Notes: generated by a model from the letters alone, not told the origin. Counted from the first letter of the stretch, positions 1 through 8,874 are shown. The stretch is DNA of 35,373 nt from Catellatospora bangladeshensis (GCF_016862575.1 NZ_BONF01000065.1:1-35373), one strand, 5' to 3'. Program-made: numbers and translations.

Positions 1-2
1 CC

Positions 3-653
3 ACCGTGCCGCAGCTCATCATGGCGCTGCTGCTCGCCCACGTGCTCAACCAGCGGCTGCGCGCGCCCACGTTCTGGCGGATGACCGCGGTGCTGCCCAA
101 CATCACCTCCGTCGCGGCCGTGGCGATCATCTTCGGCCAGATCTTCGGCAAGGACTACGGCCTGGTGAACTGGGTCCTGGAGACCCTCGGCCTGGGTCGC
201 ATCGACTGGCAGGCCGGCACGGCCAGCTCCCAGATCGCCATTTCCGTGATGATCATCTGGCGGTGGACCGGCTACAACGCGCTCATCTACCTCGCCGCCA
301 TGCAGGCCGTGAACCGCGATCTCTACGACGCGTCCGCCCTCGACGGCGCCAGCAGCCTCCAGCAGCTCACCCGGATCACGATCCCCGCGATCCGCCCGAC
401 GATCATCTTCACGGTGATCGTGTCGACGATCGGCGGCATGCAGGTCCTCGCGGAGCCGCTGCTGTTCGGCGGCGGGAGCATGACCGGCGGTTCGGACCGG
501 CAGTTCCAGACGCTGTCGCTGTACCTCTACGAGGTCGGGTTCTCGCGGTTCGACTTCGGTTACGCGTCCACGGCCGCGTGGGCGATGTTCGGCATCATCG
601 TGATCGTCGCGGCGATCAACTACTTCCTCACCAGCCGCCTGCGGAGGTCCTGA
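3..653 (+). CDS. cebF: Sugar ABC transporter permease, MalF/CebF type (5' end outside window)
   Basis: Inner-membrane permease subunit of a carbohydrate ABC importer. The reading frame is open from the first bases of the window, so the start lies upstream and only about the last 216 residues are seen. The conserved binding-protein-dependent transport loop (EAA loop) is visible near the middle as [20 protein letters not shown], followed by hydrophobic membrane segments; this loop contacts the ATPase in the family. The stop overlaps the start of the next permease by one base, and a GH1 beta-glucosidase follows. That order is the one known for actinobacterial cellobiose operons (cebE-cebF-cebG-bglC). 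Permease assignment is firm; cellobiose as substrate, and hence the symbol, is inferred from synteny. Confidence 0.85.
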   Translation, partial: TVPQLIMALLLAHVLNQRLRAPTFWRMTAVLPNITSVAAVAIIFGQIFGKDYGLVNWVLETLGLGRIDWQAGTASSQIAISVMIIWRWTGYNALIYLAAMQAVNRDLYDASALDGASSLQQLTRITIPAIRPTIIFTVIVSTIGGMQVLAEPLLFGGGSMTGGSDRQFQTLSLYLYEVGFSRFDFGYASTAAWAMFGIIVIVAAINYFLTSRLRRS

Positions 654-1567
654 TGACCACCACGACGCCTGTCCCCGCCCCGGTCCGCCCGGCCCCGGCC
701 CTGCCCGCCGAGCCGCCGGTCCGCCCGCGCCGTCGCCGGGTGTTCTCCGCCGAACGCCGGCCGGGCAAGCTCGCCTACCTGGCGCTGGCCGGGCTGGGCC
801 TGTTCTCCGGGTTCCCGCTCTACTGGTCCGTGGTCGTCGCCTCGCACGACAACGGCATCCTGGGGCAGGTCCCGCCGCCGTTCGGCATCGGCCCGAACCT
901 GCTGGCGAACCTGGACCGGGCCTTCGGCACGGTGCCGTTCGGCAAGGCGCTGGCCAACTCGGTCGTCATCTCCGCGTCCATCACGATCAGCGTGGTGCTG
1001 TTATCCACGCTGGCCGGGTTCGCCTTCGCGAAGCTGAACTTCAAGGGCCGCAACGCGCTGCTGGTGCTGGTCATCGCCACCATGATGATCCCGAACCAGC
1101 TCGGCATCATCCCGCTGTACATGCTGATGGCGAAGATCGAGTGGACCGGCACCCTGTACGCCGTCGTCGCACCTGGCCTGGTCAGCGCGTTCGGCGTGTT
1201 CTTCATGACGCAGTATCTGCGCGAGGCGGTGCCGAACGAGCTGCTGGAGGCGGCGCGGGTGGACGGCTGCCACACGCTGCGCATCTTCTGGCACGTGGTG
1301 CTGCCCGCGTCCAAGCCCGCCGCGGCGGTGCTCGGCATGCTCACCTTCATGTCGGCCTGGAACGACTTCTTCTGGCCGCTGGTCGTGCTCACCCCCGAGG
1401 ACCCGACCGTGCAGACCGCACTGTCCACCCTGGCCAGCGGCTACATCCAGGACTACTCGCTGTCGCTGACGGGCACCGCGATCGCCACGCTGCCGCTGCT
1501 GGTCGTGTTCGCCCTGCTCGGCAAGTACATCATCGGAGGCATCATGCAGGGAGCGGTGAAGTCGTGA
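653..1567 (+). CDS. cebG: Sugar ABC transporter permease, MalG/CebG type
   Basis: Second inner-membrane permease (304 aa) pairing with the upstream one to form the sugar channel. After a Pro/Arg-rich cytoplasmic tail of about 35 residues come hydrophobic membrane segments. The EAA loop reads [20 protein letters not shown] near residues 200-220, typical of the MalG branch. The ATG at 653 overlaps the preceding TGA by one base; longer in-frame starts would lie inside the upstream permease, so this start is preferred. The 3' end overlaps the beta-glucosidase start by 4 bases (GTGA). One leucine is encoded by TTA (1001-1003), a rare codon in such genomes. No ATPase gene is visible; family members often share a remote MsiK ATPase. 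Substrate is inferred as cellobiose or another beta-glucoside. Confidence 0.88.
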   Translation: MTTTTPVPAPVRPAPALPAEPPVRPRRRRVFSAERRPGKLAYLALAGLGLFSGFPLYWSVVVASHDNGILGQVPPPFGIGPNLLANLDRAFGTVPFGKALANSVVISASITISVVLLSTLAGFAFAKLNFKGRNALLVLVIATMMIPNQLGIIPLYMLMAKIEWTGTLYAVVAPGLVSAFGVFFMTQYLREAVPNELLEAARVDGCHTLRIFWHVVLPASKPAAAVLGMLTFMSAWNDFFWPLVVLTPEDPTVQTALSTLASGYIQDYSLSLTGTAIATLPLLVVFALLGKYIIGGIMQGAVKS

Positions 1568-2961
1568 CCGCCGTAGCACCCGACCCGCGGCTGGCCGAGC
1601 GTGCCGTGCTGCGTTTCCCGGAGGGGTTCCGCTGGGGCGCGGCGACGGCGTCGTACCAGATCGAGGGTGCCGCCGCCGAGGACGGCCGCACCCCGTCGAT
1701 CTGGGACACCTATGCCCGCACCCCCGGCCGGGTCTTCCAGGGGCACTCCGGTGACGTGGCCTGCGACCACTACCACCGCTACCGCGACGACGTACGCCTC
1801 ATGGCCGAGCTGGGCCTGGGCACCTACCGTTTCTCGGTGGCCTGGCCGCGCATCAAGCCGGACGGCTCCGGGCCGGTCAACGCCCGTGGCCTGGACTTCT
1901 ACGACCGCCTCGTGGACGAGCTGCTCAGCCACGGCATCGAGCCGATGGCCACCCTCTACCACTGGGACCTGCCGCAGGTGCTGGAGGACCGGGGCGGCTG
2001 GACGAACCGCGACACCGCGTACTACCTGGCGGATCTGGCCGCGGCCACGGTGACCCGGCTCGGCGACCGGGTCGCCACCTGGACCACCCTCAACGAGCCG
2101 TGGTGCTCGGCCTTCCTGGGTTACGGCAGCGGCGATCACGCGCCGGGCCGGCAGGACCCGGTCGCCGCGCTGGAGGCCGTGCACCACCTCCTGCTCGGGC
2201 ACGGGCTGTCCGTGCGGGCGCTGCGGGCCGGTGGCGCCCGCGAGGTGTCGCTGACGCTCAACCTGGCCTGCGTACGCCCCGACGACCCGGCGGATCCGCA
2301 CGACCTCGCGGCGGTCCGGCACATCGACGGCCTGCACAACCGGATCTGGCTGGACGCGGTGCTGAAGGGCGGCTACCCGCAGGACATGCGGGCGCTGCTG
2401 GCCCGCTTCGGCGTCGACCGCCGCGTCGAGCCCGGTGACGAGGCGGTCATCGCCTCACCCATCGACCTGCTCGGGGTGAACTTCTACCAGCCGTCGCGGG
2501 TGCGCGCCGGGGTGGGCGTCACCTGCGGCCCGGCCAACCCGGGCAGCGAGGGCTGCGAGTACGTGCCGCAGGACCTGCCGGTCACCGCGATGGGCTGGCC
2601 GGTGGACGCGACGGCGCTGTACGAGCTGCTGATGCGGCTGTCCACGGACTACCCGGGCACCCCGCTCATGATCACCGAGAACGGGGCCGCCTACGACGAC
2701 GTCCTCGTCGGGGACCGGGTCGCCGACGCCGACCGCATCGGCTACCTCGACGCGCACCTGCGGGCCGTGCACGCGGCCGTGTCCGAGGGCGCCGACGTCC
2801 GCGGATATCTTGCATGGTCACTGCTGGACAATTACGAATGGGCGTACGGATACGGCAAACGTTTCGGCATCGTGCATGTCGACTACGACACCCAGCGGCG
2901 CACTCCGAAGGACAGTGCCCGCTGGTTTACCGACGTCATCGGGCGCAACGGGCTCAGTTGA
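1564..2961 (+). CDS. bglC: GH1 beta-glucosidase
   Basis: Retaining glycoside hydrolase of family GH1, 465 aa, expected to split imported cellobiose or cello-oligosaccharides into glucose in the cytoplasm; no signal peptide is present. The N-terminal GH1 signature is seen as [15 protein letters not shown] with downstream SIWDTY. The acid/base motif is TLNEPW (about residues 177-182) and the nucleophile motif is ITENG (about 368-372). The late motif [20 protein letters not shown] is also present. Length matches the family (about 440-480). The GTG start at 1564 overlaps the permease stop, so translation is probably coupled. A strong hairpin follows the stop. The enzyme class is secure; the symbol rests on the ceb-type gene order. 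Confidence 0.93.
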   Translation: MTAVAPDPRLAERAVLRFPEGFRWGAATASYQIEGAAAEDGRTPSIWDTYARTPGRVFQGHSGDVACDHYHRYRDDVRLMAELGLGTYRFSVAWPRIKPDGSGPVNARGLDFYDRLVDELLSHGIEPMATLYHWDLPQVLEDRGGWTNRDTAYYLADLAAATVTRLGDRVATWTTLNEPWCSAFLGYGSGDHAPGRQDPVAALEAVHHLLLGHGLSVRALRAGGAREVSLTLNLACVRPDDPADPHDLAAVRHIDGLHNRIWLDAVLKGGYPQDMRALLARFGVDRRVEPGDEAVIASPIDLLGVNFYQPSRVRAGVGVTCGPANPGSEGCEYVPQDLPVTAMGWPVDATALYELLMRLSTDYPGTPLMITENGAAYDDVLVGDRVADADRIGYLDAHLRAVHAAVSEGADVRGYLAWSLLDNYEWAYGYGKRFGIVHVDYDTQRRTPKDSARWFTDVIGRNGLS

Positions 2962-2973
2962 TGTCGGTGGGGG

Positions 2974-3009
2974 CCGGGCGTGCCGCACGTGGAAAGGCGG
3001 CACGCCCGG
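2974..3009 (+). terminator. Hairpin terminator after bglC
   Basis: Perfect 12-bp stem CCGGGCGTGCCG (2974-2985) with CGGCACGCCCGG (2998-3009), 12-nt loop, starting 12 bases after the beta-glucosidase stop. There is no U-tract, which is common for actinobacterial terminators. Confidence 0.7.
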
Positions 3010-3030
3010 GTTAACCACCCGCCACGGACT

Positions 3031-3064
3031 CACGCGGGACGGCTGAGCGGAGCCGTCCCGCGTG
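3031..3064. terminator. Second strong hairpin in the convergent gap
   Basis: Perfect 14-bp stem CACGCGGGACGGCT (3031-3044) with AGCCGTCCCGCGTG (3051-3064) and loop GAGCGG. It lies between the convergent bglC and WD40 genes and could terminate transcription from either side. Confidence 0.6.
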
Positions 3065-3127
3065 CCGTGTCCACCCCCCGTCCGGCGCACTTCCCCCCGC
3101 ACGCGCATGCTCCGCCGCCAGGCCGGC

Positions 3128-3189
3128 TGCAGTTTCCCCGAAACTGCACACCGCGACGGGTGGCAGGCTGCAGTTTCCCCGAAACTGCA
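3128..3189. repeat. Palindromic doublet, repeat family 1 (two copies)
   Basis: Two identical 21-bp palindromes at 3128-3148 and 3169-3189: arms TGCAGTTTC and GAAACTGCA around a CCC centre. Start-to-start distance is 41 bp with a 20-bp spacer. A second doublet with the same 41-bp spacing is at 30184-30245. The pair lies between the convergent 3' ends of bglC and the WD40 gene. Confidence 0.9.
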
Positions 3190-3234
3190 CGCTGTGCCGG
3201 GAGACGGGCCGCCCGGCCGTTGGGGGCGAGGGGG

Positions 3235-4245
3235 TCAGGGGAGGGAGTCGAGGTGCCAGAGGCGGAGGTTCTGGCTGCCGTCGGCGACGGCGAGGGTGGT
3301 GCCGTCGGGGGAGACGGCGATGCCGATGACGGCGCTCATCCGGCCGTCGGCGTCGCGTGCCTCGCTCTCCAGCATCGTCCGCTGCGCCGCGTTCTTGACC
3401 TGCCAGATGCGGACGGTGCCGTCGCCCCCGCCGCTGGCGACGGTGTGGCCGTCCGGGCAGAACACGACCTCGTGCACCGCGCCGTCGTGTCCGGACAGGA
3501 CGGTGGCGGCGTTCGTGGCCAGGTTCCACACGCGCACCGTGCCGTCCTCGCCGCCGCTGGCCAGCAGGCCGCCCAGCGGGGCGTAGGAGAGTTCGTGCAC
3601 CGCGCCCGTGTGCCCCTTCAGCGTGCTGACCAGCGTGCCGGTCGCCACCTGCCACACCCGGACCGCGCCGTCGCCACCGGCGGCGGCCACCGTGCGGCGG
3701 TCCGGGCTGAACGTGACGGCGTCGACCCGGCCCGTGCCGGTGGGCAGCACCCGGAAGGTCCGGCCGGTGGCCACCTCCCAGATCCGGACCACACCGGTGC
3801 TGCCCGCACCGGCCAGCCACGCGCCGTCGGGGCTGTACGCGAGATCCAGGGGCACGCGTACGTGCCCGGTCAGGGTGCCCGCGGGCAGCCCAGTCGCGGC
3901 GTCCCACAGGCGCGCGCCGCCCTCGACCGGGGTGGCCACCCGGGTGCCGTCCGGGCTGAACACCAGCTCGGTGACCGGCTCGAACTCGCGCACGGGCATG
4001 TCCGCGACCAGCGTGCCGGAGGCGGTGTCGAACACCCGCAGCGTCCCGATGCCGCCGACGGCGAACCGGGTCCCGTCCGGGCTGAACACGACGGCGGTGG
4101 CGTTGCGCCCGAGCGGCACGCACCGCACCGGCGCCGCGCAGGTCCGCGCGGCGGCGTCCGGCGCGCCGCAGCCGCCCGCGAGCACTACGGCCAGCAGCAC
4201 GGTCGCGGTCCGTGCCGGCGCCAGGGCGGGGCCCCAAGCCCTCAT
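3235..4245 (-). CDS. Seven-bladed WD40-repeat lipoprotein
   Basis: Predicted exported, lipid-anchored beta-propeller, 336 aa, probably a protein-binding scaffold on the outer face of the membrane. Residues 1-25 form a signal peptide ending in a lipobox (LAGG before Cys26). Seven WD-type blades fill the rest; each ends in a variant of the WD dipeptide: LRVFD, ARLWD, VRIWE, VRVWQ, VRVWN, VRIWQ, LRLWH, and most carry an FSPDG turn. Seven blades would close a propeller. The ATG at 4245 is preceded by TACCTT (4252-4257) six bases upstream, so the mRNA is probably leaderless. No kinase or enzyme domain is fused. The partner is unknown; neighbours give no hint. Confidence 0.88.
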   Translation of the reverse strand: MRAWGPALAPARTATVLLAVVLAGGCGAPDAAARTCAAPVRCVPLGRNATAVVFSPDGTRFAVGGIGTLRVFDTASGTLVADMPVREFEPVTELVFSPDGTRVATPVEGGARLWDAATGLPAGTLTGHVRVPLDLAYSPDGAWLAGAGSTGVVRIWEVATGRTFRVLPTGTGRVDAVTFSPDRRTVAAAGGDGAVRVWQVATGTLVSTLKGHTGAVHELSYAPLGGLLASGGEDGTVRVWNLATNAATVLSGHDGAVHEVVFCPDGHTVASGGGDGTVRIWQVKNAAQRTMLESEARDADGRMSAVIGIAVSPDGTTLAVADGSQNLRLWHLDSLP

Positions 4246-4251
4246 GCCGAC

Positions 4252-4257
4252 AAGGTA
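4252..4257 (-). promoter_or_regulatory. -10 box of a leaderless promoter (WD40 lipoprotein)
   Basis: On the minus strand TACCTT is followed by exactly six bases and then the ATG at 4245, the TANNNT-N6-start pattern of leaderless actinobacterial transcripts. Confidence 0.5.
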
Positions 4258-4338
4258 GGCCCCGCCACGTTCCGGGGTAAGCGCCGTTCATCCGTACCGT
4301 ATGGACCGTCGGGATGATCCCCGCGCCACGCCTTCGGG

Positions 4339-6093
4339 TCAGCGGCGGTCGGTGGCGGCGGGCACCGGGGTGAGGGACTGGGCCGGGTACAGCTCCTCGA
4401 TGAGCTGCTCCTCTCCGGCGACGGGGTCGCCGTCGGCGGTGCGGCGGCGGCGCGGGCCGATCAGGGAGGCGGCGGCTCCGGCGATGCCCATGGCGATGGC
4501 GAGCCAGAACACGATGACCAGGCCGTCGTGGAACGGGCCGGAGATCAGGTCGGGGAAGAACTGGCGGTCGGTCAGCGCGGCCGCGTTCGCGGCGGGCAGC
4601 GCGCCGAGCACCTGCGGGCCGAGCAGTTCCTGGATCGGGTTGTAGCCGAGGAACGCGGCGAACAGGGTGCCCACCGGCGGCAGTGACGAGACCGTGTGCG
4701 CGGCGGCGGCGGGCACGCCCTGCGCGGTCAGCCCGGCGTCGAGCGCGCCGGGCAGCGAGTGCGCCAGCCCGGCCACCATCAGCGAGAAGAACACGCCGAT
4801 GGACAGCACCATGCCCGCGTTCTGGAACGTGGCCCGCATGCCGGAGGCGACGCCGCGCAGGTGCGCCGGGACGCTGGACATGATCAGTGAGGTGTTGGGC
4901 GCGGAGAACAGCCCGCCGCCGAAGCCGTTGAGGAACACCAGCGCCGCGAACACCCCGTAGTGGAAGTTCGTCGGCACCAGCAGCAGCGCGGCGAACGAGG
5001 CCGACATCAGCAGCAGCCCGCCCGCGGCGAACCACTTCGGCCCGTACCGGTCGGACAGCGCTCCGGACAGCGGCCCGGCGGCGAGGAAGCCGACGGTCAG
5101 CGGCAGCAGGTAGATGCCCGCCCACAGCGGCGTGGACGCGTAGTCGTAGCCGTGCAGCGGCAGCCAGATGCCCTGCAACCAGATGATCAGCATGAACTGC
5201 AGGCCGCCCCGGGCGATCGAGCCGAGCAGGCCGGCCACGTTGCCGCCGGTGAACGCGGGGATGCGGAACAGGTGCAGCGGGAACATCGGCTCGGCGACCC
5301 GCGTCTCCACCACCGCGAACGCGGCCAGCAGCAGCGCGCCGCCGGCCAGCCCGGCGACGATCCACGGGTTGGTCCAGCCCATCGGGTGCCCGCCGTAGGG
5401 CTGGATGCCGTACGTGATCGCGGCGAGCAGGATGGTGAGCCCCGCGGCGAAGGTGACGTTGCCCCACCAGTCGATGCGGCCGGGGCGGCGCACGCCGTTG
5501 TCACGCAGCGACCGGTACGCCCACACGGTGCCGACGACGGCGATGGGCACGTTGACCCAGAACACCGAGCGCCAGTTCCACTCGGCCAGCACGCCGCCGA
5601 GCACCAGGCCGATGAACGAGCCCGCGATGGCCGCGACGATGTTGATGCCGAGCGCGGTGCCGCGCTGGCGGGCCGGGAACGCGTCGGTGATGATCGCGGC
5701 CGAGTTGGCCATCAGCATGGCGCCGCCGATCGCCTGGACCACCCGCCAGCCGATGAGCCACAGCGCGCCCGCCCCGCCGGTGAACGGGTCGAGCGCGAGG
5801 ATCACCGAGGTGACCGCGAAGACGGCGAAGCCGAGGTTGTAGATGCGCACCCGGCCGTAGATGTCGCCGAGGCGGCCCAGGGTGACCACCAGGACGGCGG
5901 TGACCAGCATGTAGCCCATCAGCATCCACAGCAGGTAGCCGACGTTGCCGGGCTGCAGCGGGTTCAGGCCCACCCCGTTGAAGATCGCCGGGAGCGAGAT
6001 CAGCACGATCGAGGAGTTGATCGTGGCGATCAGCATGCCGAGCGTGGTGTTGGACAGGGCCACCCACTTGTACCGGGTGTCGTGGCTGTTCAT
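4339..6093 (-). CDS. MFS drug/proton antiporter, DHA2 (EmrB/QacA) type
   Basis: Integral-membrane efflux pump of the major facilitator superfamily, 584 aa, the length of 14-helix DHA2 exporters. Hydrophobic segments run through the protein; motif A is visible at about residues 73-82 ([10 protein letters not shown]). In TM1 the usual Asp of this family (LDxTIV) is replaced by Asn ([12 protein letters not shown], Asn26), a variant that may change proton coupling. The C-terminal 50 residues are charged and cytoplasmic. The ATG at 6093 is chosen over an in-frame upstream start because upstream codons read as low-complexity Pro/Ser and overlap the marR gene. It lies 22 bp downstream of the MarR stop on the same strand, a common repressor-pump operon. 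Exported compound unknown. Confidence 0.9.
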   Translation of the reverse strand: MNSHDTRYKWVALSNTTLGMLIATINSSIVLISLPAIFNGVGLNPLQPGNVGYLLWMLMGYMLVTAVLVVTLGRLGDIYGRVRIYNLGFAVFAVTSVILALDPFTGGAGALWLIGWRVVQAIGGAMLMANSAAIITDAFPARQRGTALGINIVAAIAGSFIGLVLGGVLAEWNWRSVFWVNVPIAVVGTVWAYRSLRDNGVRRPGRIDWWGNVTFAAGLTILLAAITYGIQPYGGHPMGWTNPWIVAGLAGGALLLAAFAVVETRVAEPMFPLHLFRIPAFTGGNVAGLLGSIARGGLQFMLIIWLQGIWLPLHGYDYASTPLWAGIYLLPLTVGFLAAGPLSGALSDRYGPKWFAAGGLLLMSASFAALLLVPTNFHYGVFAALVFLNGFGGGLFSAPNTSLIMSSVPAHLRGVASGMRATFQNAGMVLSIGVFFSLMVAGLAHSLPGALDAGLTAQGVPAAAAHTVSSLPPVGTLFAAFLGYNPIQELLGPQVLGALPAANAAALTDRQFFPDLISGPFHDGLVIVFWLAIAMGIAGAAASLIGPRRRRTADGDPVAGEEQLIEELYPAQSLTPVPAATDRR

Positions 6094-6115
6094 GAGGAGT
6101 GCCTCGCGGGGTCGG

Positions 6116-6565
6116 TCAGGCGGTGGCGGCGGCGCGCTCGGCGAGCCGGTGCAGGGCGGGCAGCGCGGCGGTGATGGCGGTGCGGTCGGCGTCGTCGAGC
6201 CCGGCCAGCAGCTCGCCGACCCGCTCGGCGCGCACCGCACGACGGTGTCGCAGCAGGTCGCGGCCTGCCTGGGTGATCTCGACCAGGACGACGCGGCGGT
6301 CGGCCGGGTCGGCGGCGCGCACGGCGAGCGCGTCGCGTTCGAGGCGGGTGACGATCTGGGTCATCGCGGGCTGGGTGACGCCCTCCCGGCCGGCCAGCTC
6401 GGTGAGCCGCTGTGGCCCCTCCCGCTCCAGCGTGGCCAGGGTCGCCGCGGCGCTGAGGCTGATGCCCGGCGGGCTGAGCCGCCGCAGCCCGGCGAAGAGC
6501 CGCTGCACCGTCAGCGCCAGGTCGTGCTGTCCGAGATCCGCGGTACGCGGGGCACGTGTCACCAC
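6116..6565 (-). CDS. MarR-family transcriptional regulator
   Basis: Winged-helix regulator of 149 aa, probably repressing itself and the adjacent MFS pump and released by a small ligand. The wing-helix region is at about residues 38-100 (helix [12 protein letters not shown], wing [14 protein letters not shown]), matching MarR proteins in order and length. Flanking helices would form the dimer interface. The start is GTG at 6565, only six bases after a TATATT box; a second GTG follows directly, so the start could be one codon later. The gene is first in a two-gene unit with the pump. Direct autoregulation is inferred from the family; the A+T-rich upstream stretch is the likely operator. Confidence 0.9.
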   Translation of the reverse strand: MVTRAPRTADLGQHDLALTVQRLFAGLRRLSPPGISLSAAATLATLEREGPQRLTELAGREGVTQPAMTQIVTRLERDALAVRAADPADRRVVLVEITQAGRDLLRHRRAVRAERVGELLAGLDDADRTAITAALPALHRLAERAAATA

Positions 6566-6571
6566 GGTTCG

Positions 6572-6600
6572 AATATATCACCTGCTTATAGAAGTAGCTT
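6572..6600 (-). promoter_or_regulatory. Leaderless promoter and probable operator of marR-MFS
   Basis: The minus strand carries TATATT (6577 to 6572) six bases before the GTG at 6565. Upstream is an A+T-rich stretch with a direct repeat ATAAGC (two copies 13 bp apart) in an otherwise G+C-rich window. It is a good candidate MarR site, but no clean inverted repeat is visible. Confidence 0.45.
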
Positions 6601-7165
6601 ATGTAATGCGGCGGCGGGGCCTGCCCGTCCGCTGCGGCGCGGCGCGCCTGGTGGCGAGGCGCCAGCCCAGGGCGGCGAGGGCGAGCACGGCGACGGCTCC
6701 GAGCGTCACCGGCAGCGCGGCGGACCGCCCCGGTGGGGGTGGGGTCACGGCGGCGGCCGCGGTCTGCGGCACGGCACAGGCGAGCGTCTGGGGTACGCCG
6801 TCGGCGGCGACCCGTAACGAGACGGCGCAGTAGCCCACGCCCGGGGCGGCGACGTCGATGGTCAGCGACCAGTCGCCGGGGGCGAGCGTACCGGGCAGCG
6901 GCAGGGTCGCCGGGTCGTGGAGCAGCGGGCGCAGCGCGGTGGCGGCCACCGAACCGCCCTGGGTGCTCCGGCCCGACAGCAGGGCCACGGCGGGTTCGCT
7001 GATCGGGTGGCCGTCGGACCAGGCCAGGGTGAGCCAGACCGTGCCCCGGCCGTCATGGTGCAGGGTGGGCAGCACCCCGTCGTGCGCGGCCGCGGGGCGG
7101 GCCGGGACGAGCAGCAGCGCCGCGGCGGCCACTGCCGCGACGGCGTACCGGCGGATGGTCTTCAT
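6599..7165 (-). CDS. Small secreted, membrane-anchored protein with possible N-terminal His
   Basis: Unrecognised 188-aa exported protein. Residues 1-27 form a signal peptide with an AAA cleavage site before His28, so the mature chain may begin HDG. A beta-rich domain of about 100 residues follows, containing two Cys (in GYCAVSL and LACAVP) likely to form a disulfide. Then come a Pro-rich linker (TPPPPGR), one transmembrane helix near residues 150-170 and an Arg-rich tail inside the cell. Mature N-terminal His is a hallmark of copper proteins such as CopC and of LPMOs, but overall similarity is not clear to me. A TTA leucine codon lies at 6815-6817. The RBS is GGAG 4 bases before ATG. It precedes marR by 33 bp. 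Confidence 0.6.
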   Translation of the reverse strand: MKTIRRYAVAAVAAAALLLVPARPAAAHDGVLPTLHHDGRGTVWLTLAWSDGHPISEPAVALLSGRSTQGGSVAATALRPLLHDPATLPLPGTLAPGDWSLTIDVAAPGVGYCAVSLRVAADGVPQTLACAVPQTAAAAVTPPPPGRSAALPVTLGAVAVLALAALGWRLATRRAAPQRTGRPRRRIT

Positions 7166-7182
7166 CGGACTCCAAGGAAGGT

Positions 7183-7212
7183 GGGCCGGGCGCGACCGAA
7201 CGCGCCCGGCCC
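7183..7212 (-). terminator. Hairpin terminator after the metallopeptidase gene
   Basis: Perfect 12-bp stem GGGCCGGGCGCG (7183-7194) with CGCGCCCGGCCC (7201-7212), loop ACCGAA. It lies just past the peptidase stop and before the next minus-strand gene, separating the two transcripts. Confidence 0.7.
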
Positions 7213-7219
7213 GCGTGGT

Positions 7220-8716
7220 TCAGCTGGTGACCTTGACCTCCAGCAGGCCGACCGAGCCCGCGCCGCTGTTCAGCACGACCCGCAGCCGGGTGGTCGAGAC
7301 GCTGGTGAACGTGGTCCGGTTGTAGACGTTCGCGGCGATGGGATAGCCGCTCGCGCCGGGCACCGCGACGTACGCGCTGCCGTTCCAGTACTGCAACGAC
7401 CAGGAGGCCGGCAGCCGCACGCCGCCGTTGTCGTCGAAGAAGTACACGTCGGCGACGCGCACCTGCTGCGCCGACGACCAGGTCAGCTCCGCCCACTGCT
7501 GGCCGGTGTTGGGCCAGGTGCCCCAGCGGCGGTTGACGGTGTCGTTGGACGACGGCGGGTCGATGCCGTCGTTGACCGCCAGCACGCTCTCCCAGGGGGA
7601 GGTGTAGCTCGCGCTCGCGGCCGCGCTCAGCGCCAGGTTGCCGCTCGGCGGGGGTGGCGTCGTGCCGCCGCCCTTGATGAGGAACAGGTTGTCCGCGACG
7701 TTGTAGTACGTCGCGAGGTAGCTCCCCGCGGGCGGGCTGGTGTGGTAGTAGTCGTCGTGGTTGCAGTCCAGGCGGTTGTCCAGCGCCTGGCTGGGGCAGC
7801 TGTAGCGCAGCACCACGCCGTCGCTGTCCTTGTAGCACATGACGTCGTACTCGTCGACGCAGTGCGCGGCGCCGGAGGCGTTGGGGGCGTTGTTGTTCAC
7901 CGCGCCCAGCGTGTGGCCCAGCTCGTGCGCGGCCACGCCGGCCGTCCAGCAGCCGCTGTCGGCACGGGCGTACTCGGGCCCGGTGTTGGAGCGGTTGGCG
8001 TCGGACTTGCGGGTGTCGCCCGCGAAACCGCCGATCCCGCAGTACACCCGGGCGTCGACGAACTGCAGGTACTTGCGGTCGGTGCGGGTGTAGCCCGCCG
8101 CCTTGACCGCGTTGAGCAGCGGCGCCCAGTCGTTGGCGTTCAGCGCCGAGTCGGCGATCTGCACGTCGCGCACCACGGGGCGGCAGGCGCCGTTGACGTT
8201 CTCGGTGACGTAGCGGACGTGCCGCTCGCCGCCGGTGGCCTTGGCGCTCTCGTTGAAGATGACGTCGACCTGCTCGGCGAGCTGCCGGAACGTCTCCACG
8301 TACTGGCTGTAGCGGTTCGTGGTGCCGTGCACGTAGAGCACCTCGACGCGGCGGCCGGAGGTGCCGTCGCCCTCGCACACGGCCAGCGCGGACGGCGCCG
8401 CCGCGGTGGCCGCCCGCTGGGGCAGCGGGGCGACCGAGCGCTTGATGTCCAGCCCGGCCGGGGCCGGGTCGGGGCCGTGCGTGCACATGGTGGTGCTGAG
8501 GCCGGCGACGCGGTAGAGGCCCGCGCACGGTCCGGAGCGGTCGGCGGCGAGGCCGGACCAGATCATGCCGGTGGCGGCGTTGTCGGCCGGCCGGGCGCGG
8601 GTGTACTCGGCGCCCGCCGCCGTGTTCGGCCCGGCCGCGGCCGGGGTGCCGCTGAGCAGGGCCAGCAGCGTCACCGCGACGACCAGCCGGCGCCGGTGGG
8701 GTGGGGATGGGGACAT
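7220..8716 (-). CDS. Secreted zinc metallopeptidase with C-terminal discoidin-like domain
   Basis: Exported peptidase-like protein of 498 aa. Residues 1-29 are a signal peptide. The zinc motif HELGH is at residues 264-268, followed by Gly271, and a metzincin-type Met-turn (YDVMCY) comes about 30 residues later. The position of the third metzincin ligand (HExxHxxGxxH/D) holds Asn274, so a later His or Asp may serve. A Pro/Gly linker (TTPPPPSG) leads to a domain of about 135 residues resembling F5/8 type C (discoidin) carbohydrate-binding modules. The ATG at 8716 is preferred over one nine codons upstream because AAAGGA lies nine bases before it. Substrate unknown; secreted polysaccharide-linked protein turnover is a guess. 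Confidence 0.82.
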   Translation of the reverse strand: MSPSPPHRRRLVVAVTLLALLSGTPAAAGPNTAAGAEYTRARPADNAATGMIWSGLAADRSGPCAGLYRVAGLSTTMCTHGPDPAPAGLDIKRSVAPLPQRAATAAAPSALAVCEGDGTSGRRVEVLYVHGTTNRYSQYVETFRQLAEQVDVIFNESAKATGGERHVRYVTENVNGACRPVVRDVQIADSALNANDWAPLLNAVKAAGYTRTDRKYLQFVDARVYCGIGGFAGDTRKSDANRSNTGPEYARADSGCWTAGVAAHELGHTLGAVNNNAPNASGAAHCVDEYDVMCYKDSDGVVLRYSCPSQALDNRLDCNHDDYYHTSPPAGSYLATYYNVADNLFLIKGGGTTPPPPSGNLALSAAASASYTSPWESVLAVNDGIDPPSSNDTVNRRWGTWPNTGQQWAELTWSSAQQVRVADVYFFDDNGGVRLPASWSLQYWNGSAYVAVPGASGYPIAANVYNRTTFTSVSTTRLRVVLNSGAGSVGLLEVKVTS

Positions 8717-8844
8717 GTGCCGTTGTCCTTTCGGTGTGCGCACCGGGCAGCGCGCGATCCGGGGGAGCGAACGGGAGACGGGCAGGGTGAGATCGTCACC
8801 GTGCGTGGTGTCCGCGGCAGGCGGTGAACTGCCACCCGTAGATC

Positions 8845-8874
8845 GACCGAAGACGATCTAAATCGCTTTCGGTC
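8845..8874 (-). promoter_or_regulatory. 30-bp imperfect palindrome, LacI-type operator candidate
   Basis: Arms GACCGAA (8845-8851) and TTCGGTC (8868-8874) enclose an inner CGAT/ATCG pair; on the minus strand the core reads AAAGCGATTT, the AAANCGNTTT pattern common in LacI-family operators. It lies about 130 bp upstream of the peptidase start. Confidence 0.4.
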
